DNA of 64,000 nucleotides from Saccharothrix longispora. Lineage in GTDB: Bacteria; Actinomycetota; Actinomycetes; Mycobacteriales; Pseudonocardiaceae. Below, one piece after another: positions 18,955 to 28,814 of this stretch (the first letter of the stretch is position 1; each line of letters starts with the position of its first letter). Location: positions 62,001 through 126,000 of the forward strand of contig NZ_NSDM01000012.1 in the NCBI RefSeq assembly GCF_030852425.1. Reading direction: 5' to 3'. The notes below the pieces were generated by a model that worked only from the letters and a program-made list of their open reading frames with translations, had not been told where the DNA came from and ran no database searches. Both the position numbers and the translations under genes were made by a program.

Positions 18955-21900
18955 GTGACATCGGTTTATGAGGTGCTGTCCGGGTTGCGCGTCTCCGCGC
19001 GTTCGGAAGTGGACAAGGGGAGTCGGTTCGAACGGCTCGTGCGAGCTTTTCTCGTAACCGATCCCGTCTACGCCGGCCAGTTCAAGGACGTCTGGTTGTG
19101 GGGTGAGTGGCCCGGCAACGGGGGTAGGCACGATGCCGGGATCGACCTGGTCGCCCAGGACCGGCTCACCGAGGGGTACGTCGCCATCCAGTGCAAGTTC
19201 TACTCGCCCGGTTCGATCGTCTCCAAGGCGGACATCGACAGCTTCCTCTCCGAATCGGGGAAGGAGGGGTTCGTCGAGCGCGTGGTCGTCTCGACCACCG
19301 ACAAGTGGAACACTTTCGCCGAAAACGCGATCAAAGGCCAGCAAATTCCCGTCCGGCGCATCGGGCTGTCGGACCTCGAAGCCAGCCCCATCGATTGGGC
19401 GCGGTTCGACATCGAGGCGCCGGAGGTGCTGACCACCGTCGGCAGGAAGGCCCTGCGCCCTCATCAGGTCGTGGCCGTCGACTCGGCTGCCGCGGGGTTC
19501 GTCGAGCACGACCGCGGCAAGTTGATCATGGCTTGCGGTACCGGCAAGACCTTCACCTCCCTGCGGCTGGCCGAGCAGGTGGTGGGCCCTGGTGGTTCCG
19601 CGCTGTTCCTTGTGCCGTCGATCTCGCTGCTGTCCCAAACGCTGCGGGAGTGGTCAGTCGAGGCAGAGATCCCACTGTCGCCGCTCGCGGTGTGCTCCGA
19701 CCGGAAGTCCACCGCCCGGTCACGCAACGAGAACGAGGACATCGCCACCGTGGACCTGGCGCTGCCGGCCACGACCGACATCAAAGTGCTCACCGAGCGA
19801 CTGAGACGCGCGACGGCCGAGCCCGGGGCGATGACCGTCGTGTTCTCCACGTACCAGTCGATCGACGTCGTGGCACGCGCGCAGGCCGAGAGCGGCATCC
19901 AGCCGTTTGACCTGATCATCTGCGACGAAGCCCACCGCACGACCGGCGTGACCCTCGTCGACGAGGACGAGTCACCGTTCGTTCGCGTTCACGACGCGGA
20001 CTACGTCAAAGGCACCAAGCGGCTCTACATGACGGCAACGCCGCGCATCTACGACGAGTCGACGAAGGCGAAAGCGGGCGACGCCGACGCGGTGCTCGTG
20101 TCGATGGATGACGAGGCCGTCTACGGTCCGGAGTTCCACCGGCTCGGCTTCGGTGAGGCCGTTGCCCGCGATCTGTTGACGGACTACAAGGTGCTCGTCC
20201 TGGCCGTCGACAACAAGATGGTCGCCTCGACGTTCCAGGCGCAGCTCGCCGACGAGAGCGGCGAGCTCCAGCTCGACGACGTGGCCAAGATCGTCGGCTG
20301 CTGGAACGGCCTGGCCAAGCGCGGGCAAGCTGAGCACGACTTCGGCGCCGACCCCGAGCCGATGCGTCGCGCAGTCGCCTTCGCCGGGACGATCAAAGCC
20401 TCGAAGAAGGTCGAGGGCATGTTCGAAAGCATCGTCGACCGGTACGTCGAGGTCCACGAGACCGACGACGCAGGCAGGCGCAACGGGCTCGACTGCGAGG
20501 TGAAGCACGTCGACGGCACTTTCAACGCGCTGGAGCGCAACGCCAAGCTCGACTGGCTGCGTGCCGAGGTACCGGACGGGGCGTGCCACGTCCTCGCCAA
20601 CGCCCGCTGCCTCTCCGAGGGAGTGGACGTGCCGGCGCTCGACGCCGTCATGTTCCTGTCGCCGCGCAAGTCGGTCGTCGACGTCGTCCAATCGGTTGGC
20701 CGGGTGATGCGCAAGGCACCCGGCAAGAAGTACGGCTACATCATCCTCCCGATAGCGATTCCAGAAGGCGTCACACCCGAAACCGCCTTGCGGGACAATA
20801 CCCGCTATCAGGTGGTGTGGGAGGTCCTCCAGGCTCTTCGCGCGCACGACGAACGGTTGAACGCCGAGATCAACAAGATCGACCTCACCAAGAAGCGCTC
20901 GGACCGGATCAACGTAATCGGCGTCGGCGGCGGAGCACGCGCCCGCAACGGCGAAGGCGTCCAGCAAGCGCTGACCTTGAGCCTCCGCCAGCTCGACGAG
21001 TGGCGTGACGCCGTCTACGCCAGGATCGTCACCAAGGTCGGCTCGCGCCGGTACTGGGAAGACTGGGCGAAGTCGGTCGCGCGCATCGCGGAAGCGCACA
21101 TCACCCGCATCACAGGTCTGCTCGACACCAACCACGCCGGAGCGGCGGACGCGTTCGAGAAGTTCCTCGACGGTCTGCGAGCCAACCTCAACGATGGCAT
21201 CACGCGCGCCAACGCGGTCGAGATGCTGGCTCAACACCTGATCACCCGCCCGGTGTTCGACGCGCTGTTCGGAGGCTACGACTTCGCCGCCCACAACCCC
21301 GTCGCCCGCGCCATGGAGCAGATGCTCGCCACTCTCGATGAGCACAATCTGGAGTCGGAGAACGCCGACCTGGTCAAGTTCTACGAGTCGGTGCGGACGC
21401 GCGTACAGGGCATCGACACCGCCGAAGGGCGACAGCGGATCATCGTCGAACTCTACGACACGTTCTTCTCGACTGCTTTCAAACGCACCGTCGACAAGTT
21501 GGGCATCGTCTACACCCCGATCGAAATCGTCGACTTCATCCTCAGGTCGGCGGACGATGTGTTGCGCGCGGAGTTCGACCAAGGGCTCACCGACGAGAAC
21601 GTGCACGTGCTCGACGGTTTCACGGGCACCGGCACCTTCGTGACTCGATTAATCCAGTCCGGTCTGATCGAGGCGGCGGATCTCCCACGCAAGTACCAGT
21701 CCGAGTTGCACGCCAACGAGATCCTTCTTTTGGCCTACTACATCGCCGCGGTGAACATCGAGACCACCTACCTCGATGCCGTGAACGGGCACCTCGACAG
21801 CGCGGACTACAAACCCTTCCCCGGACTGATCCTGACCGACACCTTCCAGTCGTGGGAGGACGGTGCCCAACTGGACTTCGAGGTGCTCCGCGAGAACAAC

Positions 21901-23720
21901 GAGCGGCTCGAACGGCTGAAGCGGCTCCCGATCACTGTCATCGTGGGCAACCCGCCGTACTCGGTGGGACAAGAATCGGCCAACGACGACAACGCCAACG
22001 AGGCCTACCCAGAATTGGATCAGGCGATCCGGGACACCTACGCGGCTCGGGCCGCGAAGTCCTCCATCCGAGGGCTCTACGACAGCTACGTCCGCGCCAT
22101 CAAGTGGGCGACCCTGCGAATCCGCGAGCGCGGCGTCATCGCCTACGTGACCAACGGAGGGTTCCTGGACTCGGCATCTGCCGACGGCATGAGGAAAGCC
22201 CTGACCGACGAGTTCAGTTCGATTCACATCTTCAACCTCCGCGGCAACCGTCGCAACGCGGGCGCCGAGGGCCGACCGGTCTTCGAGGCGTACGCCAAGG
22301 GCGCCGGCGGCTCCATAGCCGGCATCGCCATCGTCGTCCTGGTGAAGAACCCGGCGGCGACGGGAGGGTGCCGGATCCACTACGCCGAGGTCGGGGACTT
22401 CACGACTGCTCAGGAAAAGCTCCAAGAGGTCGTTGACGCCGGGTCGATCCTCCGCGCCGATTCCCGGCGGATCATCCCCAACGCACAGGGTGATTGGCTA
22501 CGGCAGCGCCGCGACGACTTCGCTGCTTTCTTGCCGTTGTGGGAGAAGGGAACCGACGGGGTCTTCGCACTGTCATCGAAAGGGCTCACGACCAACCGGG
22601 ATTCATGGGTCTACAACTTCTCGCGCTCGACCCTGGCCGACAACGTGCAGCGCGTGATCCGGACGTACACCGAGGCCAAGGGGAGTCCCACTCCCACCAA
22701 GGACCCACGACTGATCAGTTGGTCGCGGCGCCTGATCGCGCGACACGACCAGGGACGGGACCTGGCGCACGACGACACCGCGTACCGGCTCGCCATCTAC
22801 CGACCCTTCCAACGCCAACACGTCTACTTCTCTGCGGACCTCAACGAGGATCGACGTCGACTGCCCCTCGTGTTCCCGTCCGACGACCTGCCCAATAAGG
22901 GCTTCCTGCTGACCGGCGTCGCGTCCCACTACGACTTCAGCGTCATCGCGACGGACACCATCCCGGATCTCCACCTGCTCGACACGGGCCAGTTCTTCCC
23001 CCGCTGGACATACGAGTCGAAGGCGCCCTCGGCTTCGAATTGGGAGGCGGTGACATCGTCAACGGGCACCGACGTGTCGACAACATCACGGATCACACGC
23101 TCGCGTTGTTCCGCGTTGCTTACGGTCAGGACATCACCAAGGACGACGTCTTCCACTACGCCTACGGGATGCTGCACTCACCCGAGTACCGCGAAACCTA
23201 CGCCGCCGACCTGAAGAAGCTGTTGCCGCGCATACCCCTGGTCATTGACGCGCGACCGTTCGTCGACGCTGGCAAGGAACTGTTCGAGCTGCACGTCGGG
23301 TATGAGTCGCTCGCCCCGTACCCGCTCGGCGGGACGGACGTCGTGGCGACAGGTGATCCGTTCGAGTTCTTCCGTATCGAGAAGATGGCGTACGCCAAAG
23401 TGCGCGAGGGCGGCAAGCTCGTCCCGGACAAGACAAAGATCAAGTACAACAGCAGGATCGAACTGACCGGAATACCGGCCGACGTCCAGCGGTACCTGCT
23501 CGGCCCGCGGACCGCCGTGGACTGGTTGATCGACCGGTACCAACTGCGGGTCGACAAGGCATCCGGAAACATCAACGACCCGAACGACCGGTCCAAGGAG
23601 TCGGGCAACCCGCGCTACGTGCTCGACCTATTGGCGCGTATCGTCCGCTTGAGCGTCCGTACGGTTGAGATCGTCGATGCCCTGCCCGCGCTGATCCTGC
23701 GTACTGAGGCGACGACCTGA
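18955..23720 (+). pseudogene. Type ISP restriction-modification enzyme, frameshifted near the 3' end
   Basis: Single-chain restriction-modification enzyme of the LlaGI/LlaBIII type. Order: Mrr-like nuclease (about 45-85; WPGNGGRHDAGID then AIQCKFY), SF2 helicase/translocase (GTGKT about 195; DEAH about 325; SVGRVMRK about 582), coupler, gamma-class adenine methylase (DGFTGTGTF about 887; NPPY about 1,000), and a target recognition region. GTG 18955 is chosen because conserved family sequence begins there and GGAAAGG lies upstream. The first frame stays homologous to FFPRWTYE near 23,015; the continuation VEGALGFELGGG is in the -1 frame and runs to 23,720. A one-base loss near 23,016-23,022 would explain this. 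Nuclease and methylase motifs are intact, but the specificity domain is cut off, so activity is doubtful unless this is a sequencing error. Confidence 0.85.
23040..23720 (+). CDS. C-terminal specificity fragment of the type ISP enzyme (out of frame)
   Basis: Open frame of about 226 residues in the -1 frame relative to the body of the type ISP gene. It carries the conserved C-terminal part of the family (RRVDNITDHTL, VTKDDVFHY-like ITKDDVFHYAYG, LHSPEYRE, LPRIP), which belongs to the target recognition half. It has no own ribosome site and starts in the middle of a domain, so it is the displaced tail of the upstream gene and not a separate gene. Kept as its own entry because its codons remain clean over 680 bases, suggesting a recent shift. 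Confidence 0.7.
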   Translation: MGGGDIVNGHRRVDNITDHTLALFRVAYGQDITKDDVFHYAYGMLHSPEYRETYAADLKKLLPRIPLVIDARPFVDAGKELFELHVGYESLAPYPLGGTDVVATGDPFEFFRIEKMAYAKVREGGKLVPDKTKIKYNSRIELTGIPADVQRYLLGPRTAVDWLIDRYQLRVDKASGNINDPNDRSKESGNPRYVLDLLARIVRLSVRTVEIVDALPALILRTEATT

Positions 23721-24100
23721 TCGGCCGACGAGCCGTCGTTCCGCGCGTGATGTCGCTCGCGTAGGACGAGCCGGGGTGTTTCGGCGCGCATCGCGCCGAA
23801 GCACCCCACTCGCGATGCCTGCCATGCCGCATGATGCCGTGGTCCGGAGCGGCGCATCAACGTGCACAGCCGCTTCGAAGCCGCCATCGCCACCAGCTGG
23901 ACGGAAGCCGATCGGTACGCCGACACCACTCATGGTCTGACCCGAGGCAACTACCCGCGGTCCACACGACGAAGGCGCAATGGGGAGGTTATCGGCATGA
24001 TTGTCGAAAATCGCCCCAGCTGAGGGCTGGTTCCGCTGGCGAATCGCACACCTCGTAAGCTGCGCCGGTCCCAGACCGCGTAAGCAAACGACGAGGACCC
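23721..24100. other. Intergenic gap between type ISP gene and Nudix gene
   Basis: About 380 bases without a supported gene. Short open frames on both strands have no ribosome site and no family features. The segment just before 24,101 (GACGAGGACCC) supplies the Nudix ribosome site. An imperfect inverted repeat at about 23,775-23,805 (GGGGTGTTTCGGCGCG then CGCGCCGAAGCACCCC) could serve as a terminator for the upstream gene. Confidence 0.45.
23774..23806 (+). terminator. Hairpin downstream of the type ISP gene
   Basis: GGGGTGTTTCGGCGCG and CGCGCCGAAGCACCCC face each other across a 2-base loop (AT), with one mismatch in a 16-bp stem. It lies about 55 bases after the stop of the C-terminal fragment. 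No U-tract follows. Strength of the stem makes a terminator role likely; it also suggests the gene was transcribed to its real end before the frameshift. Confidence 0.6.
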
Positions 24101-24556
24101 ATGGCCGACCGACACTTGATCGACGTACACGTCCTCCTCGTCCGAGACGACGACATCCTGCTCACCCGCCGCCGCGACACCAACCCACTCTTCGACGGCC
24201 TCTGGCACCTGCCCTCCGGCAAGCTCGACGCGGGAGAGTCCGTCCTCGACGCCGCCGTCCGCGAGGCCGAAGAGGAAGTTGGTGTCCATCTCGACCTCGA
24301 AGACCTGCGCCTGGTGCACACCCTGCACGTCAACGGCTCCGGTCCCGAACCCCGGCTCGGCCTTTTCTTCGAAACCCGCCGTTGGATCGGGACACCGACC
24401 AACCGGGAACCCGACAAGTGCTCCGCGGTCCGCTGGTTCCCCCTCGACGCCCTGCCCGACCGGCTCATCGACTACCCGGCCGCCGGCATCCACGCCTACC
24501 GCACCGCCAGCACCTTCAGCACTCGAGGTTGGGCCAAACATGCAGGGACGTTCTGA
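24101..24556 (+). CDS. Nudix (MutT-like) hydrolase
   Basis: A 151-residue Nudix hydrolase that should cleave nucleoside diphosphates linked to another group, in the cytosol with Mg2+. The Nudix box is complete: Gly40 to Val62, with the REAEEEVG core. GAGGA lies five bases before the ATG. Typical family length. It points toward the phosphotransferase genes (convergent, 119 bases apart). A housekeeping or damage-removing role (sanitising oxidised nucleotides) is common for such stand-alone proteins, but the substrate cannot be read from sequence. Confidence 0.92.
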   Translation: MADRHLIDVHVLLVRDDDILLTRRRDTNPLFDGLWHLPSGKLDAGESVLDAAVREAEEEVGVHLDLEDLRLVHTLHVNGSGPEPRLGLFFETRRWIGTPTNREPDKCSAVRWFPLDALPDRLIDYPAAGIHAYRTASTFSTRGWAKHAGTF

Positions 24557-24675
24557 ACGCGTCGGCCAGCTTAGTGGTCCTTGTCCCGCAGGTTTTTTCC
24601 TCGCCCTCGAAAGGTATGGATTGCCTCAATGGGTCCTTGCTGACTCGCGAATCAACTGAGCCGTCTGCATCCTCT

Positions 24676-25578
24676 TTAAAGGGCGGTCCATGACCATGGT
24701 TGTCTGACCTCTCCTTTCAGGCAAGCTACTCGATGGTGTGCTTGCTCCCTCGTTTTGGAATCGGTGCTGGCTTTGTTCAGGGCGAAGGCGGTCCAGCGGA
24801 GTTCGGTTGTGGTAGCCAGTGTGCGGTAGCCGGGCCAGGTGGTGACGTCGTAACCGCCGTATGCGTCGACGAACGCCGCGTACTCCGAAGATGTGACACG
24901 AGCGAAGTCGGTGAGGTCGACAGCCAGAGGGATGAGGTCCCACTCGCGAAGGCCGAGTCCTAGGTTGTCGAGATCCAGGAGCACGGGGACACCGTCGGCG
25001 GGGACGGCCACGTTACCTTGCCAGGCATCGCCGTGGACCACGCACCGGGGTGATCCGCTCTGCAGTTGCGCGTACTCGCGGTGCAACCTCTTCAGCAGGT
25101 CTTTGAGCCACGTCCGGTCGTGCTCCGAAAGTGTGGCGGCGGCAGTGAGCGCCTCGTCCAGCCCAGCGAAGGGATCGAGCACAGGCAGAGGCGGTGAGAG
25201 GGGCGGAGCCAGTGTGTGGAGTCGTTTGAGCACGGTGCCGAGTTCGGCGGGGGTGGCGTATCGGTGTTCCGGGATGCTCACCCACCAGGTGACGGGCCGA
25301 TTGTCGACCATGGTGGGCTGGCCGATGTCGTCGAGTGCTTGGACCGCGGGTATGCCGGTGCGGGCCAGCCAGTGCGAGGTGTGCAGCAGGCGGGTGGCGG
25401 TCTCGCGGGAGCCGTCGGGGCCGATGCGGGCGATGATGTCGCCCGGTAGTCGGTAGAGGACGTTGACGCCGTCGCGAATCAGTTCCGCGCCGGAGATCGG
25501 TACACCTGCTTGTCCGCCTGCGGCGGCCAGTACTCGGTAGGCGGCCTGGTCTTTGTCGACGTCGGAAACGTCAGGCAT
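24676..25578 (-). CDS. Aminoglycoside phosphotransferase-family protein (copy 1)
   Basis: A 300-residue APH/choline-kinase-fold protein. The catalytic loop VVHGDAWQGNV (Brenner-type HGDxxxxN) is near residue 185 and the metal motif LLDLDNLG near 205. The N-lobe has YRLPGDIIARIG, typical of the APH clan. It could phosphorylate a small molecule; a resistance role is not shown by sequence. It is last in a minus-strand array and its start overlaps the stop of a truncated TPR reading frame by eight bases. Clearly paralogous to the copy at 26,046-26,945 (shared HGDAW-GNV, EWDLI/V, similar C-terminal QPWSW/RPWSGW), so the pair arose by duplication. Confidence 0.85.
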   Translation of the reverse strand: MPDVSDVDKDQAAYRVLAAAGGQAGVPISGAELIRDGVNVLYRLPGDIIARIGPDGSRETATRLLHTSHWLARTGIPAVQALDDIGQPTMVDNRPVTWWVSIPEHRYATPAELGTVLKRLHTLAPPLSPPLPVLDPFAGLDEALTAAATLSEHDRTWLKDLLKRLHREYAQLQSGSPRCVVHGDAWQGNVAVPADGVPVLLDLDNLGLGLREWDLIPLAVDLTDFARVTSSEYAAFVDAYGGYDVTTWPGYRTLATTTELRWTAFALNKASTDSKTREQAHHRVACLKGEVRQPWSWTAL

Positions 25579-26059
25579 CGTTGATCGCCGATGCCAGCGA
25601 GTGCGACAGGTCCGCCACCTCAGGGATCGCCAGGTGCTGTTCGCCGGCGCGCATCAGGGCGCGCAGCTCCTCGTTCATCCGCTGGGAGTGGAAAATCGCG
25701 GCGTTCGCAACGGCCTGTCGCCCCAGTGCGGTGGCTTCATGTGGGTCGCCGATCGACATGTGCAGTGCGGCCAAGCGCGTCCTGGAGAACGCCCGCGACC
25801 GCGGATAGGCGTCGCTGTGCAAACGGATCGCCGTCCCCAGGCGTTCAGCGGCCTCACCCGGCCGCCCGGTAGCGATGGCGATAGGGATCAGCGCCCTGGC
25901 GCTGCTGCCTGCGTGTTCGGCCTCGTCGTAGTAGACCAGCCAGGCGGGTGCGGTGGCCGTTTGGTGCTGCGCGAAGTCTGAGTCGGCGCGGTCCACCTCT
26001 GTGATCGCGCTTCTTCGTGACGCCGAGCATGGCCGGCAGTGAGCGTTACGGCACCGCAT
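25571..26059 (-). pseudogene. Truncated TPR regulator remnant
   Basis: About 162 residues from an in-frame ATG. From about residue 16 on it matches the C-terminal half of the TPR protein at 26,942-27,430: WLVYYDEAEHAGSS versus WMQYYDTAQHAGDT, then ARAFSRTRLAALHMSIGDP versus ARAISQTKLASLVMAVGDP. The HTH and first TPR half are absent, and its start runs into the end of the upstream phosphotransferase. It is a leftover of a duplicated regulator-phosphotransferase unit. It might still be translated with the next gene, since the frames overlap, but no independent function is suggested. Confidence 0.65.
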
Positions 26060-26945
26060 GCCAGCCGCTCCACGGCCGGGAGCCGTGTTGACCGCGTAGG
26101 CAGGCGAGTCGGTGTGCGGCCTGGTGGGCATAGCGCGCCGGGTTGCTGCTTGCTACTTGGATGGCCATGGTGGTCATGCGCAGTTCGCGGATGTCGCGCA
26201 GGGTGTTGAATCCGGCCCAGGTGGTGGCGTCGAAGCCGTAGGCCCTGCTGTAGGCGGCCCATTCGGCGGTGTTCATCCAGTTGGTGGTGACGTGCGAGAC
26301 GGCGGTGGAGACGAGGTCCCATTCCGGTGGGCCGAGCGCGCAGCGCTCGAAGTCCAGCAGCACCACGTTGCCATCACGAGTACGGACCACGTTGCCTTCC
26401 CAGGCGTCGCCGTGGACCACCGCGTGTGGCAGGCCGGGCGGTAGGGCGTCGTAGGCCTCCTGGAGTGCTGCCAGCCGCCCCAGCATCCAGGCCCGGTCAT
26501 CGTCGCTCAGCACGGACGCGGCCTGGATGCGTTCGGCGAGCCGCACGAATGGGTCCAGTTCGGGCAGCTCGAAGTCTTGCGGCGGTGAGAGGGCGTGAAA
26601 GCGGCGCAGGACGACGGCCACGTCGACACTGGAACCGGGTTCGTGCGGGGGCAGTTCGTGCCAGAACGTCACGGCTCTGCCCTCGGCCACGACCGGCTGT
26701 TCCACCTCCCGCAGCACGCGTACGGCCGGCACGCCGCCGTCCTCCAGCCACCGGGCTACCTGTACCTCTTTGGCCGCCGCAGCGTCCTGCCCGATGCGCG
26801 CGACCCGGGCCACCAGGGAGCCGGGCAGTCGGTAGAGATCGTTCTCCCCGAGCCGGATCACCGCGGTACCTGCCGTGTCCAAGCCCGCTTTCGCGGCGGC
26901 GCTCTCGAGGGCCGCACGGCTGCTGCTTCGTTGGGCGTCGGTCAT
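26046..26945 (-). CDS. Aminoglycoside phosphotransferase-family protein (copy 2)
   Basis: A 299-residue APH-clan kinase-fold protein. HGDAWEGNV is near residue 187 and VVLLDFERC near 205, giving the catalytic Asp and metal-binding Asp. The N-lobe YRLPGSLVARVARIG fits the clan. The ATG overlaps the stop of the upstream TPR frame (ATGA), so the two are translationally coupled, and an XRE/TPR regulator feeding a phosphotransferase is the likely ancestral unit. Substrate unknown; antibiotic, sugar or lipid-like alcohols are all possible in this clan. Paralogue of the copy just downstream. Confidence 0.85.
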   Translation of the reverse strand: MTDAQRSSSRAALESAAAKAGLDTAGTAVIRLGENDLYRLPGSLVARVARIGQDAAAAKEVQVARWLEDGGVPAVRVLREVEQPVVAEGRAVTFWHELPPHEPGSSVDVAVVLRRFHALSPPQDFELPELDPFVRLAERIQAASVLSDDDRAWMLGRLAALQEAYDALPPGLPHAVVHGDAWEGNVVRTRDGNVVLLDFERCALGPPEWDLVSTAVSHVTTNWMNTAEWAAYSRAYGFDATTWAGFNTLRDIRELRMTTMAIQVASSNPARYAHQAAHRLACLRGQHGSRPWSGWHAVP

Positions 26946-27923
26946 CCGACCACCGCCGTGCCGATGCGGTGCCGCAACTCGGCCACCTCCGTGACGTTGT
27001 CGTGCACAAGCGCGAAGCGGTGAAGATCGCGAAGGTCGTCCGCGGCGCGTCGTGACTTCACGGTGCCCGCCCAGTCCAGCGCCAGGCTGCCGAGCATGGC
27101 GGCTTCCGTCGGATCTCCGACGGCCATGACCAGGGAGGCGAGTTTGGTCTGGCTGATCGCACGGGCACGGGCGAACTCGTCACCGTGTCCGGTCACTGCC
27201 GAGGCGAGCCTGTCCCGGGCTTCCGCGTAGAAGTGTCCTCGGACGGCGGTGTCCCACAAGGCGTGCCCGGTGTCCCCGGCGTGTTGCGCGGTGTCGTAGT
27301 ACTGCATCCACGGCGGGTCGTCGTCCGGGCGGCTGTGGCCGAATTCCTCGTCGGCGGCACCGACCGCGCTCGCCGTCTCCTGCATCCTGGCGAGCTTGGC
27401 CAGCGCACGGGCACGACCGGTGTGCAGCATGGCCCGGCTCGGTGGAGGTCAACCGATCGGCACGCACCAGTGCCAACTCGGTGAACGTCAGCCCACTGTC
27501 GGGATCACCGCACCAGATCGCCTGGCGTGCCATCGAGGAGAGCACCTTGGCACGCAGGTGCCAGTCCCCTGCCTCCTCGGCACACGCCAGGGCGAAGCGG
27601 AACATGCGACGCGCGTCGTCGTGGGCGTAGGCGTCGAAAGCCATGAACCCGGTGACGTGACCGAGGTACCCCACGGCCGAGAACAGGGCGGGGCGGATCT
27701 TGTCCGAGCACCGTGCGCCCAGCAGGTCGGCGCAATACCGCAGTTGCGCGGTGACGGCCGTGCGGACCAATCCTCCGCCGTAGAGAGCGTCCCAGTTCTC
27801 GAAAGACCGTGCAGCGGTACGCACCTCCTCGACTTCCGTCAAGCCGACCACGGAAGGAAGAGGCTCAGACTGGATCGGCACGATGAGCTTGGTCAATCCG
27901 GACCAATCGTTCGTTGTCCTCAC
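26942..27923 (-). pseudogene. TPR regulator (C-terminal part of XRE/TPR pair), frameshifted
   Basis: Begins at a GTG overlapping the stop of the HTH gene. The first frame (27,923 to about 27,440) reads TPR-like helices: RTAARSFENWDALYGGGLVRTAV and LRAKVLSSMARQA are typical of actinobacterial XRE/TPR proteins. After DRLTSTE the homologous continuation (MLHTGRARALAKLARM) lies in the next frame and runs to 26,942. One extra C in GAGCCGGGCC (27,432-27,440) accounts for it: removing it gives TE-R-AMLHTG. So the protein is now split. It would have been about 327 residues. The second half still overlaps the phosphotransferase start. Sequencing error cannot be excluded. Confidence 0.72.
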
Positions 27924-28342
27924 GCGGAGGGTGCCGCATCGCCCGTTGACATTGTCACAGCAGTGTCGTCTGAGTGAAATTCGATTCGTGCGCGGCTGCC
28001 TGCATCGCGGACGTCGGCAACGTCGTCTAGTAGGTTTTTCTGCTGTTCATTAGCTGCTCGACCATATTGCTGGCGAAGTCGCTTCTGTTCATTCCTTCCT
28101 TCTTCTCGCAGTGCCATCAGCGCACCTCCGGTCCCCAAGGCGTGGTCGAGAGCTCTGACCACCTCGGCTGAAGGGAGGTTGTGGCCAGCGCGTTCGGCCA
28201 GGGACACGTACTGCCTGGTGTAGCCGATCTTTCGGGCCAGTTGTGGCTGACTGAGTCCGGCTTCGGTGCGGCGTCGGCGGATCTCGCGGGCGAGTCGGAC
28301 GCCGGCCGGTTCGGTCATGTCGGAGTGCTCGTCGTCGCTCAT
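27920..28342 (-). CDS. XRE-family HTH DNA-binding protein
   Basis: A 140-residue protein with a Cro/C1-type HTH in its first half (LAREIRRRRTEAGLSQPQLARKIG, shown by the SQPQLARKIGYTRQYVS core, about residues 25-50). The ATG at 28342 is preferred over one 27 bases upstream because GGAGG sits before it. The C-terminal half is helical and hydrophilic. The stop overlaps the GTG of the TPR frame, and in relatives HTH and TPR parts form one chain, so this may be a two-polypeptide version. Likely controls the phosphotransferase genes downstream and its own promoter. Confidence 0.82.
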   Translation of the reverse strand: MSDDEHSDMTEPAGVRLAREIRRRRTEAGLSQPQLARKIGYTRQYVSLAERAGHNLPSAEVVRALDHALGTGGALMALREEGRNEQKRLRQQYGRAANEQQKNLLDDVADVRDAGSRARIEFHSDDTAVTMSTGDAAPSA

Positions 28343-28360
28343 GTCGCCTCCGCCTGCGCT

Positions 28361-28381
28361 AGGGGGCAAATAGGGGGCAAA
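28361..28381. repeat. Tandem decamer, candidate operator
   Basis: Two copies of GGGGGCAAAT separated by one A, 19 bases upstream of the XRE start codon on the minus strand. Spacing of 11 bases puts both on the same DNA face, a common arrangement for regulator binding sites. Autoregulation by the adjacent XRE protein is the natural guess. Confidence 0.45.
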
Positions 28382-28473
28382 TCCGCGTGTCGGCTGTTTG
28401 CGTTGTTCCCTGATCGTACCGGTCCTGGTTGAAATGCGTATCTACCGATTTCGGCGGGGTGAAAGGGAAGGCG

Positions 28474-28764
28474 ATGGATGCTGGTTTCGTCAGGACGCGC
28501 GACTGGGCGGGTTCTGATGCTCGATGGCGCGAAGACGGCCAGGTTCGACCGGAGTTGCTGTCCGCTGGCGATCACGACCGACTCCTCGAAGCCGTCCTCG
28601 ACTTGATCTTCGCTCGCTTTCCCTGCGCCGGCAGGACCCCGACAGCCGACGGAGCGGTCGACACAAGCCCACGCGCTGAACGTGGACGCGCCATGCCGTT
28701 CGTATGCGGCCGCGCTCGGCCGGGCTTATCAGCCTGGTCCGCACCGCATCAGACCGAAGCTTGA
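28474..28764 (+). CDS. Doubtful small hypothetical protein
   Basis: Possible 96-residue product from an ATG preceded by AGGGAAGG. The first half has a plausible amphipathic segment (DHDRLLEAVLDLIFARFP), the second half is Arg/Pro/Ala-rich as expected from random high-GC frames. I recognise no family. It lies in the divergent promoter region between two regulators, which lowers the chance that it is real. Confidence 0.22.
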   Translation: MDAGFVRTRDWAGSDARWREDGQVRPELLSAGDHDRLLEAVLDLIFARFPCAGRTPTADGAVDTSPRAERGRAMPFVCGRARPGLSAWSAPHQTEA

Positions 28765-28814
28765 TCATCGCCGTCGGCAGTGTCGCGGCACCCGAGCACA
28801 ACTGAGGAACGTCG

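Larger units (their letters stand above)
28343..28814. other. Divergent promoter region between two XRE regulators
   Basis: About 470 bases between two divergent HTH genes. It must hold promoters for both directions; a tandem GGGGGCAAATAGGGGGCAAAT (28,361-28,381; two GGGGGCAAAT units one base apart) lies just upstream of the minus-strand HTH gene and is a candidate operator. One weak open frame is listed separately. No tRNA or repeat array was seen. Confidence 0.45.

Noticed and set aside
23005..23045. Programmed -1 frameshift in the type ISP gene
   Set aside because: No slippery heptamer or clear downstream structure at the switch point, and family members are single-frame; a simple base loss explains it.
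25571..26131. Longer version of the TPR remnant starting at 26,131
   Set aside because: The first residues derive from the 3' end of the phosphotransferase gene in another frame and show no family similarity.
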